This document shows positions 1 through 6,610 of a DNA stretch of 9,895 bases, one piece after another (position 1 is the stretch's first letter; each line of letters starts with the position of its first letter). The DNA comes from an uncultured Chloroflexota bacterium. GTDB lineage: Bacteria; Chloroflexota; UBA4733. The position numbers and the translations under genes were made by a program. The DNA lies in assembly GCA_937967325.1 (NCBI GenBank), contig CALBSQ010000402.1, positions 1 through 9,895 on the forward strand, in the 5' to 3' direction. The notes beneath the pieces are model-generated. The model saw nothing but the letters and a program-made list of their open reading frames with translations, did not search any database and was not told where the DNA came from.

Positions 1-2759
1 GCCGGCACCAGCGACGACTTGACCCGGAAGATCTCCTCCAGCGCCGTCCGGATCTGGAGCTGCTCCGGCATGGTGAGCGTGCCGCGCACGGCCACGACGC
101 GCAGGTTCTTGAAACGTTGTTCCCGCGTCAGTAGCTGGAACGCCTCCGGACTGGTTGGGTCGGTCACCGGCTGGCCGTTGTCGATCAGCTTGCAGCCGGA
201 GCAACGCAGCAGCAGCGCCAGCCCCACTTTGACGCAGTTGCCGTCCCAGCCGAAGGGCGGCCCTGCCAGCTTTGCACGGACCTGCTCGGCCAGCGCCGGC
301 AGCATGTCTTGCCCTTCCACCGGCAACTCCCCGCGCAAGGTGGTGAGCAGCACGTGCGCCTCGTTGATGCTCTTGTCGGCCTTGTAGACGCCGAGCTCCT
401 GGAGGTCGCTGTTGGCGGTGGTTCCGGCGAGCGCGGCGCGCACCGCCGTCTCCTCGTTGACGATGCGCCGCGGCACATCGGCGAAGCGCGGGTAGATCTG
501 GGGCAGGAGCTGGGCCAGTGTCGCCCGCACCGCCTCGGCCGGGCTGTCGCCGGCGGCGAGCTGGTAGCTGCTGCCGCGGAAGAAGAGGGTGGCGCTTCTC
601 ACCGATTGCGCCAGCAGCCGCCGCACGTCGGCACGAAAGCTGGGCAGGTCGTTCTGCCGCGCCTGCCGGGCGACCTCCGCCTCCGCGCCGTTGGGCGCGG
701 CGTTGAGCGTTTCCTCGGCGACCTGGTCCGTGGCCAGCACCAGTGCGAGCTTCTTGCGCAGCTCGGGCGCGTCGGCCAGGCGCACGATGATGCTGTTCGG
801 CTCCCCGTTGGAGCGCTGGTTGAGCGTGGCGTCGTCGCCGATGGCCGGATCGAGCGCCCGCTGCAAGGGACTGTAGACGCGCACGGTCGCACTGGCGATC
901 GGGTTGCGCACGATGCGCTCGTCGATCTCCAGCCGCAAGGGGATCTCCCGCCCGCCCGCGATGGCCGGCTGGTCGAAGCGGAAGGCCTCGGCGCCCTCGA
1001 ACTCCTTGAGCGCCTGGATCAGCTCGTAGCTGCGACTCTCCAGCTCGCCCTGCCGCTCGCGCACGCGGGCCTGGAAGCCGCGCTGCTGCGTGCTGAGGAA
1101 CTCGTACTCCTCACCCACCTGCTTGGCGTAGCCGGCGTCGATGAGGCGGCCCAGCTCGGCCTGCACCTGCCGGCGCAGCGCCCCCAGGTCGGTATCCAGA
1201 CGGCCGGCCAGGGCCCGCGTCACGTTCTCCAGCGTCGGCGGGATGTGTTCCGCCTTGCCGAGCAGGTAGAGGCCGCGCGCGACCCGCGCCGTCAGCGCCG
1301 TCGCCCCCGGCACGCTCTTCGCCACGCTGTTGAGGTCGGTCTTGGTCTCGATGGGCACGTCGCTGGAGACCTGATCGTAGACGTCGGCCAGGCTCAGCAG
1401 CTGCCCAACGGGGGCGTCGAGCAGCCCCGGCGTCTCGATGATGCCGCCCTGGACCACGCCGATCATGGTGCGGGTGGCGCCGCTCAGGGCCTCGCCGCGC
1501 TTCGCCGCCAGGGCGATATTCTTGACGATGTCGGGCACGACCGCCACGGTCCAGGGGAGGTAAGGGTAGAACAGCGCGAAGTTCTGCCGGTTGGGGGCCG
1601 CGTAGACGCGCCTGGGCCGTTCCAGCGTGCCGAGGTCGGCCAGCTCCCCGCTGCGCGCGTCGAAGCGCTGCTCCAAGTCCAGGCGGCCCGGCTGCGTCTT
1701 CTGGAGCACGCGCTGCTCGACGACCTGCCCCATCTCCTCGTTGCTGAGCTTACAGCGCGTGCCGAAGCGCTGCACGATCTTGGCGTAATACTCCTGCTGG
1801 ACATTCTGGCTCTGCTCCTGCACGTCGCCGTGGGCGGTGACACCGATCCAGACGCGGCCGCCGCCGTGTGCCGCCGCCTCCTCCGCCAGCGCGGCTACCT
1901 GCATGGTGCGGTTGTGCGGGTCGCCGCCGATCCACTGGCCCAGCTCGTCCAGTTGCAGCAGGACCTTATGCCGCCGGCCGCCGCCGTCGAGCGCCTCGCA
2001 CCACGTGCGCAGCCGGTCCACCAGCATCCGCGCGTCGATACCGTTGCGGGTGGTCCCCGCCACCGCGCGTTCCACTGCTGGCGCGCCGCCGGCAAAGTGC
2101 TCCGGCAGCGTCTCGGCCGCGGCCTGGCAGAGCTGGTCGGCGTAGAAGTCGGCGTCGGCGGCAATGTCCTCCCAGCCGCAGCCGCACAGGCCGGCGGCGC
2201 GTTGCCGGAAGTCGGCCGTGCTGCCGCGCCGGTCCAGCTGATACTCCACCGCCCAGGCCAGCGCCCAGTTCGTCGTGTACCCTCGCGCCTGGGCAAACAG
2301 CTTGAAGGTGATCAGGGCCAGCGCGTCAGCGCTGTCGCCGATCAGCGCGTGCAGGTTGCCGCCCACGGCCGTCGCGGAGACACGACGGGTGGCGGCCGTC
2401 AGCAGACGCTGCAGCTCGGCGCGGTCGGGGCTGTTCGCCGGCAAGCGGTCCAAGAACAACTGGTGGACAGCGCGCCCTTGCAGCTCGCCCCCTTCCAGCA
2501 GGGCGCCCAGCACCTTGAGCAGCAACGACTTGCCGGAGCCGAAGAAGCCGCTGATCCAGATACCGATGGCCTGCTCGTCGTCGCGGTCGGCGGCGTCGAC
2601 GTAGGCATCGAGGCTGCGGCGCAGATACTGCTCCCACTGGGGCGTCACCACCAGCGCCGAGAGCTCCCCCGCCAGTACGGCCGGGCGTCGGTCCGCGATC
2701 TTCACGACCGGCTCGATGCGCTCCTGGATGCGCGTGGCGAAGAGATCGCGGATCGCCAT
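1..2759 (-). CDS. brxC: BREX system P-loop ATPase BrxC, 3' end outside window
   Basis: This is a large AAA+-type P-loop ATPase of the BREX phage-defence system, thought to act with BrxB, PglZ and the PglX methyltransferase in recognising and modifying DNA; its exact role is unsettled. I translated about 919 codons from ATG at 2759-2757 to the left edge without seeing a stop. The Walker A motif GFFGSGKS is at residues 71-78, and Walker B (LLQLDEL) has its acidic pair at D271-E272. About 40-70 residues after it comes a segment reading KIVQRFGTRCKLS, which matches my memory of the BrxC signature around K-I-x-x-R-F-x-T-R. Family members are about 1,150-1,250 residues long, so roughly the last quarter is missing from the window. 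The ATG overlaps the brxB stop by one base (TAATG), which fixes the start and implies translational coupling. The 823-codon open frame on the opposite strand is a GC-rich shadow of this gene. Assignment rests on motifs and on the brxA-brxB context. Confidence 0.9.
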   Translation of the reverse strand, partial: MAIRDLFATRIQERIEPVVKIADRRPAVLAGELSALVVTPQWEQYLRRSLDAYVDAADRDDEQAIGIWISGFFGSGKSLLLKVLGALLEGGELQGRAVHQLFLDRLPANSPDRAELQRLLTAATRRVSATAVGGNLHALIGDSADALALITFKLFAQARGYTTNWALAWAVEYQLDRRGSTADFRQRAAGLCGCGWEDIAADADFYADQLCQAAAETLPEHFAGGAPAVERAVAGTTRNGIDARMLVDRLRTWCEALDGGGRRHKVLLQLDELGQWIGGDPHNRTMQVAALAEEAAAHGGGRVWIGVTAHGDVQEQSQNVQQEYYAKIVQRFGTRCKLSNEEMGQVVEQRVLQKTQPGRLDLEQRFDARSGELADLGTLERPRRVYAAPNRQNFALFYPYLPWTVAVVPDIVKNIALAAKRGEALSGATRTMIGVVQGGIIETPGLLDAPVGQLLSLADVYDQVSSDVPIETKTDLNSVAKSVPGATALTARVARGLYLLGKAEHIPPTLENVTRALAGRLDTDLGALRRQVQAELGRLIDAGYAKQVGEEYEFLSTQQRGFQARVRERQGELESRSYELIQALKEFEGAEAFRFDQPAIAGGREIPLRLEIDERIVRNPIASATVRVYSPLQRALDPAIGDDATLNQRSNGEPNSIIVRLADAPELRKKLALVLATDQVAEETLNAAPNGAEAEVARQARQNDLPSFRADVRRLLAQSVRSATLFFRGSSYQLAAGDSPAEAVRATLAQLLPQIYPRFADVPRRIVNEETAVRAALAGTTANSDLQELGVYKADKSINEAHVLLTTLRGELPVEGQDMLPALAEQVRAKLAGPPFGWDGNCVKVGLALLLRCSGCKLIDNGQPVTDPTSPEAFQLLTREQRFKNLRVVAVRGTLTMPEQLQIRTALEEIFRVKSSLVP

Positions 2760-3340
2760 TACCATTCCTCCCCTCGATAGAACGTGAAGCGCAGGCGCTC
2801 CTGCCCGAGAAACAGGTATTCGCGGCTGGTCTGGGGAGGACGGACGCCCGGCACGAGGGCGACCACCGGCACCGTGCGGCCGGTCTCGGCATCGCGCGGC
2901 TCCTGCTCGGCCAGCGCCTCCATCATGGCCGCTGGGTGACTGATTGGGTGGAGGGCCGCCAGGCCACGCAGGACCACCACCGGTCGCCGGCCATCCGGCA
3001 CGGCCGCGAGCTGCCGGTCGATCGCCCGCCCTAACGTCCGCACCCAGTGTCCCAGGACTTGCCCCGCCACCGCGCCGCCGCGCGGACCGGCCAGCAGCTC
3101 CTGCCGCCGCTCCTCCTGGCCGGCTATGCTGGCGATGGTCAAGGGCAGCAGATCGAGGTGGTGAAAGCGCAGCGTCTGGTCGGTACGCAGCGTCTCATCC
3201 GCCAGCTTGCGCAGCGCCCGTTCCTCCCCCGGCGGGTAGACGAAGTAGACGTAGGGCCGGCCGCTGCTATGGCCGATGCCGTCATAGGCCGTGCGCAGGC
3301 GCACCAGCAGCGCCTCCAGCCGCGCGCCCAGCTCGTCCAT
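2759..3340 (-). CDS. brxB: BREX protein BrxB (DUF1788)
   Basis: A 193-residue soluble protein of the DUF1788/BrxB family, about the usual length. Members are encoded between brxA and brxC in BREX loci, and their molecular function is not settled. Recognisable stretches are PYVYFVYPPGEERALRKL near residues 29-46 and the hydrophobic segment VVVLRGLAALHPISHP at about 121-136, followed by VPVVALVPG near 157-165. The last two resemble the conserved core of the family (an R-G-x-A-x-L-x-P-x-S-x-P pattern, then V-P-x-x-x-x-x-P-G). The ATG at 3340-3338 overlaps the brxA stop by one base (TGATG), and the TAA overlaps the brxC ATG in the same way, so all three genes are probably translated from one message. 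I see no membrane segment or catalytic motif. Confidence 0.88.
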   Translation of the reverse strand: MDELGARLEALLVRLRTAYDGIGHSSGRPYVYFVYPPGEERALRKLADETLRTDQTLRFHHLDLLPLTIASIAGQEERRQELLAGPRGGAVAGQVLGHWVRTLGRAIDRQLAAVPDGRRPVVVLRGLAALHPISHPAAMMEALAEQEPRDAETGRTVPVVALVPGVRPPQTSREYLFLGQERLRFTFYRGEEW

Positions 3341-4086
3341 CAGGCAGTGCGCTCGCGATCGCGCTGGAGCTGCCAGCCTAGGACCCCTTGTTCATCCCAG
3401 AGCCACAGCTGCCAGTCGGGGTGCGCCGGGACGGCCTCGGGCGCGACGCCCTCTTCCAGCAGCACCCGCTCCAGGTGCCCGGCTGTGTGGGGAGTAACCA
3501 CCGGCTCGACGATGCGCCGCGTGACCTTGCCGGTCAGGAGGCCGTAATCGTGCAGGATCGCCAGGATGTTGCTGGCCAGCTTCTGGCGAGTCTGCCGGCT
3601 CCAGCGCGCCAGCTCGGGATGGTCGGATTCGGCTTCATCCAGGAAGCGCTGGACGTCAGCGCGGATCAACTGCTGCTCCCCGCGCTTCCAGCGCGGCAGC
3701 ACGAGCCGCTGGACGGCGTCGTACAGCAGAACGTCCTGGCGTGAGGCGTGCAAGAGCAGGAGGCAGCGCAGGTCGATGCCATCGTCCTCGTTTGCCGCCG
3801 TGATCAAGTCCCGGCAAACCCAGGCCGGCGGATGCCAACGCACCAGGCGCGATTGTACGCGCTCCACGACGCCTTCGCGCGAGGTGCGCGAGCGCTGCGG
3901 GAGGGCAGCTTGGAGCAGCTCCCGTTTGGTCGCGTCCAGATCACCGAGGCGTTGATAGAGCAGCAACGCGAGCCGCGTCTCGTCGACCAGCCCCGCCTTG
4001 GAAGCGTTGACCGCCTGGTAGGGGCCGGTGGCGCGCCAGTGGGTATCCGTCTCGATCACGTTGCCGGCATAAGCTTTCTTGTGCAA
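3340..4086 (-). CDS. brxA: BREX protein BrxA (DUF1819)
   Basis: First gene of the BREX operon: a DUF1819/BrxA family protein of 248 residues with the start chosen here. BrxA is a small helical protein, reported to bind DNA in characterised systems. Family-like stretches include a central R-x-D-x-L-L-Y-D motif (SRQDVLLYD), then a block with IRADVQRFLDE, then TRQKLASNILAILHDYGLL, which matches the typical TR-x-KLASN-x-x-x-IL-x-D-x-G-LL region. I chose the TTG at 4086-4084 because GGAG lies 8 bases upstream. Other candidates are a TTG at 4146-4144, which has no visible Shine-Dalgarno, and a GTG at 4059-4057, which would begin VIETDTHW. No brxE or other BREX gene lies upstream. This makes a type 6 arrangement unlikely and favours type 1, though type 5 cannot be excluded without pglX, pglZ and the effector genes. 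Confidence 0.87.
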   Translation of the reverse strand: MHKKAYAGNVIETDTHWRATGPYQAVNASKAGLVDETRLALLLYQRLGDLDATKRELLQAALPQRSRTSREGVVERVQSRLVRWHPPAWVCRDLITAANEDDGIDLRCLLLLHASRQDVLLYDAVQRLVLPRWKRGEQQLIRADVQRFLDEAESDHPELARWSRQTRQKLASNILAILHDYGLLTGKVTRRIVEPVVTPHTAGHLERVLLEEGVAPEAVPAHPDWQLWLWDEQGVLGWQLQRDRERTA

Positions 4087-4094
4087 GGAGGATA

Positions 4095-4098
4095 CTCC
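4095..4098 (-). promoter_or_regulatory. Ribosome-binding site of brxA (decides start)
   Basis: GGAG on the minus strand, 8 bases before the TTG at 4086-4084. It is the only good Shine-Dalgarno match among the possible brxA starts and supports the TTG start. A convincing sigma-70 promoter for the operon is not obvious. The best pair I see is TTGTGG-N17-TAGCAG between about 4146 and 4118 on the minus strand, and it is weak. Confidence 0.45.
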
Positions 4099-4174
4099 CG
4101 AGGATCGAGACTGGCAACTGCTATGGCGAGAGTGGGTGTACCACAAAGTATTGCATCAACGTGGCGATAGGCTG

Positions 4175-4287
4175 CGGAGCGCGGGCGTCCCGCCCGCCCC
4201 GGCCCGGACGTGGGGGCAGGCGCGCCGCATGCTCCCACGATGCTAGCCCGTCGGTAGCTGCCTGGCGGGCGGGACGCCCGCGCCCCG
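4175..4287. repeat. Inverted pair of GC-rich palindromic repeats (REP/BIME-like)
   Basis: Two arms, 4179-4198 and 4264-4283, are perfect 20-bp inverted copies separated by 65 bp. With one mismatch they extend to 24 bp (4175-4198 against 4264-4287). Each arm is itself a hairpin: GCGGGCG-TCC-CGCCCGC at 4181-4197 and GCGGGCG-GGA-CGCCCGC at 4265-4281. This nested design is typical of REP doublets (BIMEs) or small non-autonomous elements moved by REP-associated transposases. The pair lies between the 3' end of the glycosyltransferase gene and the start of the BREX operon. It could end transcription or insulate the two units, although no T-run follows, so a classical terminator is not supported. 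The repeat geometry is directly visible; the element class is inference. Confidence 0.8.
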
Positions 4288-4344
4288 TGGCACAGCGCCT
4301 CGGCGGTAGCTTACTGCAAGACGCCGCAGCTGCCTAGTCATCGC

Positions 4345-5346
4345 TCACCAACGGCCGCGCCAGGAAGGGACGACGCACTCGATACCTGCCCTCGCCCAGG
4401 TAACCAAATCGATGGCCGTATACACGCCAAGGAGCGGCCAGCGCCGGGGCCGGAACACTGCTCGGACTTCCGGCGGCGCGGCCCGGACGTGGGCGAGCCG
4501 CCGCAGCCAGCCGGTAAGGAATAGCAGACACCACGACATGCGGCCCGGACGGCGCAGCGGGCCGGGCAGCCAGGGCAGCAGAAGGAATAGCAGACCGAGC
4601 GCCACCGGTTGCAGAGATTGGCGTAGGACGGCCATATCTCCCTGGCTCCAGCCGGCGAGCAGTGGCGTCCGCAGCCAGCGCGCCCGTTGGCGGCTGTAGT
4701 CGCGCAGGGTCGTGGCAAACGCCACCGGCATCGCGCTCTCGCGCACGAGGCGGATGGGGTAGCCCGCGCCTCGGAGCCGGCAGGCCAGGGAATAGTCGGT
4801 TCCCGTGGGCGCCGCCCAGTGGAATCCTCCGATGGCTTCAGCCGCCCGTCTGGTTAGCGCCGCATTGCTGCCCAGCAGGCCGGGCGATGGGTCCGGCATT
4901 CGGGCATTGCCGGCCAGCTCGATCGCCCACTGGTAGGCAACCAGCGCCTGGCCTTGCTGCTCAACCAACGGGCGCCGCGTGCCCGTGGCGGCCTCGACCA
5001 CGCCGGAGAGCAACGGACCGACTGTCGCCTCGACCGCGGCGTCGGTGAGCCGCGCATCGGCGTCCGTCAAGAACAGGATCTCGCCCCGGCTGGCGGCGAA
5101 GCAGCACTCCAGCGCCCGCTGCTTACCTTCGCCAGGGTGCTGTTGCAACACCACGATATCGTCGCCGGCGCAGCGGCCCGCCTCGGCATAGCTGCCGTCA
5201 GGCCCACCGGCGCACAGCACCAGTTCTCGCGGCCGGTAACGCAGCGCCCGGAAGGCTGCCACGGCCGGACCGATGTGCTGCCGCTCGTTCCAGACAGGCA
5301 GCAGCACGCTCAGCCGAAGAGAAGGGAATGGCTCGATGGGCGTCAT
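4345..5346 (-). CDS. Family 2 glycosyltransferase, membrane-associated
   Basis: A GT-A fold glycosyltransferase of family GT2, 333 residues from the ATG at 5346-5344. It probably transfers a sugar from a nucleotide-activated donor on the cytoplasmic face of the membrane; donor and acceptor cannot be read from the sequence. The N-terminal Rossmann-like strand LSVLLPVWNER is at about 11-22. The metal-binding DxD is TDADA at 94-98, the later acidic motif is GTD at 182-184, and the acceptor-side Q-x-x-R-W (QRARW) is at 220-224, as in processive or cellulose-synthase-like GT2 enzymes. Hydrophobic helices follow at about 247-263 and 270-282, with a shorter one near the C-terminus. A GTG at 5418-5416, two bases after the stop of the upstream small gene, would add 24 residues. 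An AGGAGG lies 16 bases before it, and the ATG has no clear ribosome-binding site, so the start is uncertain and coupling to the small gene is likely. Confidence 0.85.
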   Translation of the reverse strand: MTPIEPFPSLRLSVLLPVWNERQHIGPAVAAFRALRYRPRELVLCAGGPDGSYAEAGRCAGDDIVVLQQHPGEGKQRALECCFAASRGEILFLTDADARLTDAAVEATVGPLLSGVVEAATGTRRPLVEQQGQALVAYQWAIELAGNARMPDPSPGLLGSNAALTRRAAEAIGGFHWAAPTGTDYSLACRLRGAGYPIRLVRESAMPVAFATTLRDYSRQRARWLRTPLLAGWSQGDMAVLRQSLQPVALGLLFLLLPWLPGPLRRPGRMSWCLLFLTGWLRRLAHVRAAPPEVRAVFRPRRWPLLGVYTAIDLVTWARAGIECVVPSWRGRW

Positions 5347-5420
5347 TGCCAACGATGGCCGCCCAAGGCGGAAGGCGTCACGGTCAACGTCTACGGCAAC
5401 GGGGCGCCGGCCAAACACAC

Positions 5421-5564
5421 CTAGGCGGCCCGAACCTCCTCAGGGCAGAGCTCGCTGGAGACCTGCGTCGCGGGGATAGTACCCGTAGGACTCCAGTACC
5501 ACAGGCGATAGCAGCACCATAGCGCCAGCGCTACGATGGCCCAGATGACAAATAGCGCCAGCAT
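5421..5564 (-). CDS. Small single-pass membrane protein, 47 residues
   Basis: An ATG at 5564-5562 opens a 47-codon frame ending in TAG at 5423-5421. The protein has a strongly hydrophobic N-terminal half (residues about 2-18, LALFVIWAIVALALWCC), then an aromatic YRLWYW segment, then a short polar tail ending ELCPEEVRAA. This predicts one membrane helix with a small tail and no known domain. It has a strong Shine-Dalgarno (GGGAGGG) 6 bases upstream. A GTG two codons earlier is possible but too close to that site. The stop is two bases before a possible GTG start of the glycosyltransferase gene, so the two probably share one message. The promoter upstream overlaps a LexA-type operator, so expression is probably induced by DNA damage. 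SOS-induced single-helix division inhibitors such as Caulobacter SidA are the nearest functional parallel, by size and context only. I do not recognise a family. Confidence 0.65.
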   Translation of the reverse strand: MLALFVIWAIVALALWCCYRLWYWSPTGTIPATQVSSELCPEEVRAA

Positions 5565-5570
5565 CAGCAC

Positions 5571-5577
5571 CCCTCCC
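5571..5577 (-). promoter_or_regulatory. Ribosome-binding site of the 47-residue membrane protein
   Basis: GGGAGGG on the minus strand, 6 bases before the ATG at 5564. It is the strongest Shine-Dalgarno I noticed in the window and a main reason to believe this short frame is translated. Confidence 0.65.
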
Positions 5578-5642
5578 AAGTCCGTGGCCCACCGGCTGAC
5601 GCCGGTTGTGGCGAATCGCTCAACACTTGTCCTGCCTCAGTT

Positions 5643-5656
5643 GGAACATCGGTTCC
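5643..5656. promoter_or_regulatory. Second LexA-like operator (GGAAC-N4-GTTCC)
   Basis: Perfect inverted repeat GGAAC-ATCG-GTTCC. It shares the GAAC-N4-GTTC core of the Gram-positive SOS box but differs from the full consensus at the outer positions. It abuts the stronger box, sharing one base, with centres 13 bp apart, and lies on the side of the small membrane protein gene. On its own the match would be weak; next to a consensus box it suggests a double operator. Confidence 0.5.
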
Positions 5657-5669
5657 GAACGTACGTTCG
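5656..5669. promoter_or_regulatory. LexA (SOS) box, Gram-positive type
   Basis: CGAACGTACGTTCG is a perfect 14-bp palindrome and matches every position of the Gram-positive LexA/DinR consensus CGAAC-RNRY-GTTYG. Chance occurrence in 10 kb is very low. It lies in the divergent region between the 47-residue membrane protein gene (minus) and the LysM gene (plus, start 51 bases downstream). It starts directly after the minus-strand -10 element, so bound repressor would cover the transcription start of the minus-strand unit. It would also overlap any plus-strand promoter using TATACG at 5672-5677. That LexA is the regulator is inferred from the match, as no lexA gene is in the window. Confidence 0.75.
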
Positions 5670-5698
5670 AGTATACGGCAGAAGCGCGCCAAACGCAA
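5670..5698 (-). promoter_or_regulatory. Sigma-70-type promoter for the small membrane protein and glycosyltransferase
   Basis: Reading the minus strand, -35 TTGCGT (5698-5693), a 17-base spacer, and -10 TATACT (5675-5670). The -10 differs from TATAAT at one position and the spacing is ideal. The expected transcription start, near 5663, falls inside the LexA box, the classical geometry for repression. The leader to the ATG at 5564 would be about 100 bases. The -10 sits in a GTATAC palindrome, so TATACG on the plus strand (5672-5677) could serve the LysM gene, although I find no good plus-strand -35. Confidence 0.55.
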
Positions 5699-5720
5699 GT
5701 GCCGTCGGCGAGCACGCGCC

Positions 5721-6467
5721 ATGCAGCGACTACACGTAGCCGCCGGCTCGACGCGCGTTCCCGTGGGACGCACGCCGCTGGCCCGCCAGCGCCGCCAACA
5801 GAAGCACGCGCTCATCCGTAAGGCGACCTGGCCGGTGCGGCTACGCTTCTTCATCATTGGTGTCGCCTTTGCCTTCTGCTGGTGGTTCGGCGCCGACGCT
5901 ATGCGGGGCCGCGTCTCCTTCACCTGGGCCGCCGCGCTGGGTAGCCAGATAGAAGCCTTCACCACCTCGTTGCGGCTGCCGGTGCGTCAGCCGGTGACCG
6001 CCGACCGTGCCGTCACGGAGCAACCACAAGGGGTCAACGCACAACGCGTGCCAGCGCCGACCGCTGGCGTCAAGGCAGGGGCCCCGCCCAATGGCGAAAC
6101 GAAGGGGACGCCGTCGGGCGTCGTGATCACGCCGGCTCCGACTGCAGTTCCGACACCGGTTCCGGCAACCGCCGTGCCCACGGCCAGACCGGTCACGACA
6201 CGCGACGCGCGGACGCAGACCGAGGTCACGAACAGCGCCAAAGCGAAGGAGACCGCGGCCGCGGAGTCGGCTCGCGCTACCGCGACCGCCGCGGGGGACG
6301 CCGGCGCTGCCAGCCCTCACACGATCTACGTCGTTCGTGACGGCGACACGCTGTTTGGCATCGCCCGCCGCTATGGATTCAGTCTGAGCGAGCTGGCAGA
6401 CTACAATCATCTGCAGCCGCCATACCGCCTCATCAAAGGCGCTCGCCTCCTCATTCCAGCGACCTGA
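5721..6467 (+). CDS. Membrane-anchored LysM protein, candidate SOS division inhibitor
   Basis: A 248-residue protein in four parts: a basic N-terminus (residues 1-40, RQRRQQK), one membrane helix at about 41-61 (LRFFIIGVAFAFCWWF), a long Pro/Thr/Ala-rich linker at about 85-198, and a C-terminal LysM domain at about 201-246. The LysM includes the conserved YVVRDGDTLFGIARRYG pattern and ends LIKGARLLIPAT. The positive-inside rule places the LysM outside the membrane, where this domain binds peptidoglycan. There is no catalytic domain. The gene starts 51 bases after a consensus LexA box. LexA-regulated proteins with one N-terminal helix and a LysM (YneA in Bacillus, and the related ChiZ and DivS roles in actinobacteria) block cell division during the SOS response; a similar role here is inferred from architecture and context. 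The linker is much longer than in YneA. No clear Shine-Dalgarno precedes the ATG, so the exact start is less secure than the reading frame. Confidence 0.85.
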   Translation: MQRLHVAAGSTRVPVGRTPLARQRRQQKHALIRKATWPVRLRFFIIGVAFAFCWWFGADAMRGRVSFTWAAALGSQIEAFTTSLRLPVRQPVTADRAVTEQPQGVNAQRVPAPTAGVKAGAPPNGETKGTPSGVVITPAPTAVPTPVPATAVPTARPVTTRDARTQTEVTNSAKAKETAAAESARATATAAGDAGAASPHTIYVVRDGDTLFGIARRYGFSLSELADYNHLQPPYRLIKGARLLIPAT

Positions 6468-6610
6468 GCCAGGCGCGCCGTGGCGCCGCCGTGCTCCACC
6501 GCGGCCGGCGAACGCGCGTGACAGCCGTGACCCAGCAAGCTACCATTGCCGGCAGATTGGAATAGGCGGCGCGGCAGACGCCGGCTTGTCGCCCGTCAGC
6601 GAGGTACACG

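Noticed and set aside
309..2780. 823-codon open frame on the plus strand
   Set aside because: It lies antisense to brxC, whose frame carries Walker A and B motifs and is coupled to brxB. The plus-strand translation is a low-complexity, Arg/Ala/Gln/Leu-rich sequence without domains, as expected from the GC-rich codon pattern of the opposite strand.
4147..4344. Possible additional small genes in the brxA upstream region
   Set aside because: The open frames here are short, overlap the palindromic repeats and have no ribosome-binding site or recognisable product.
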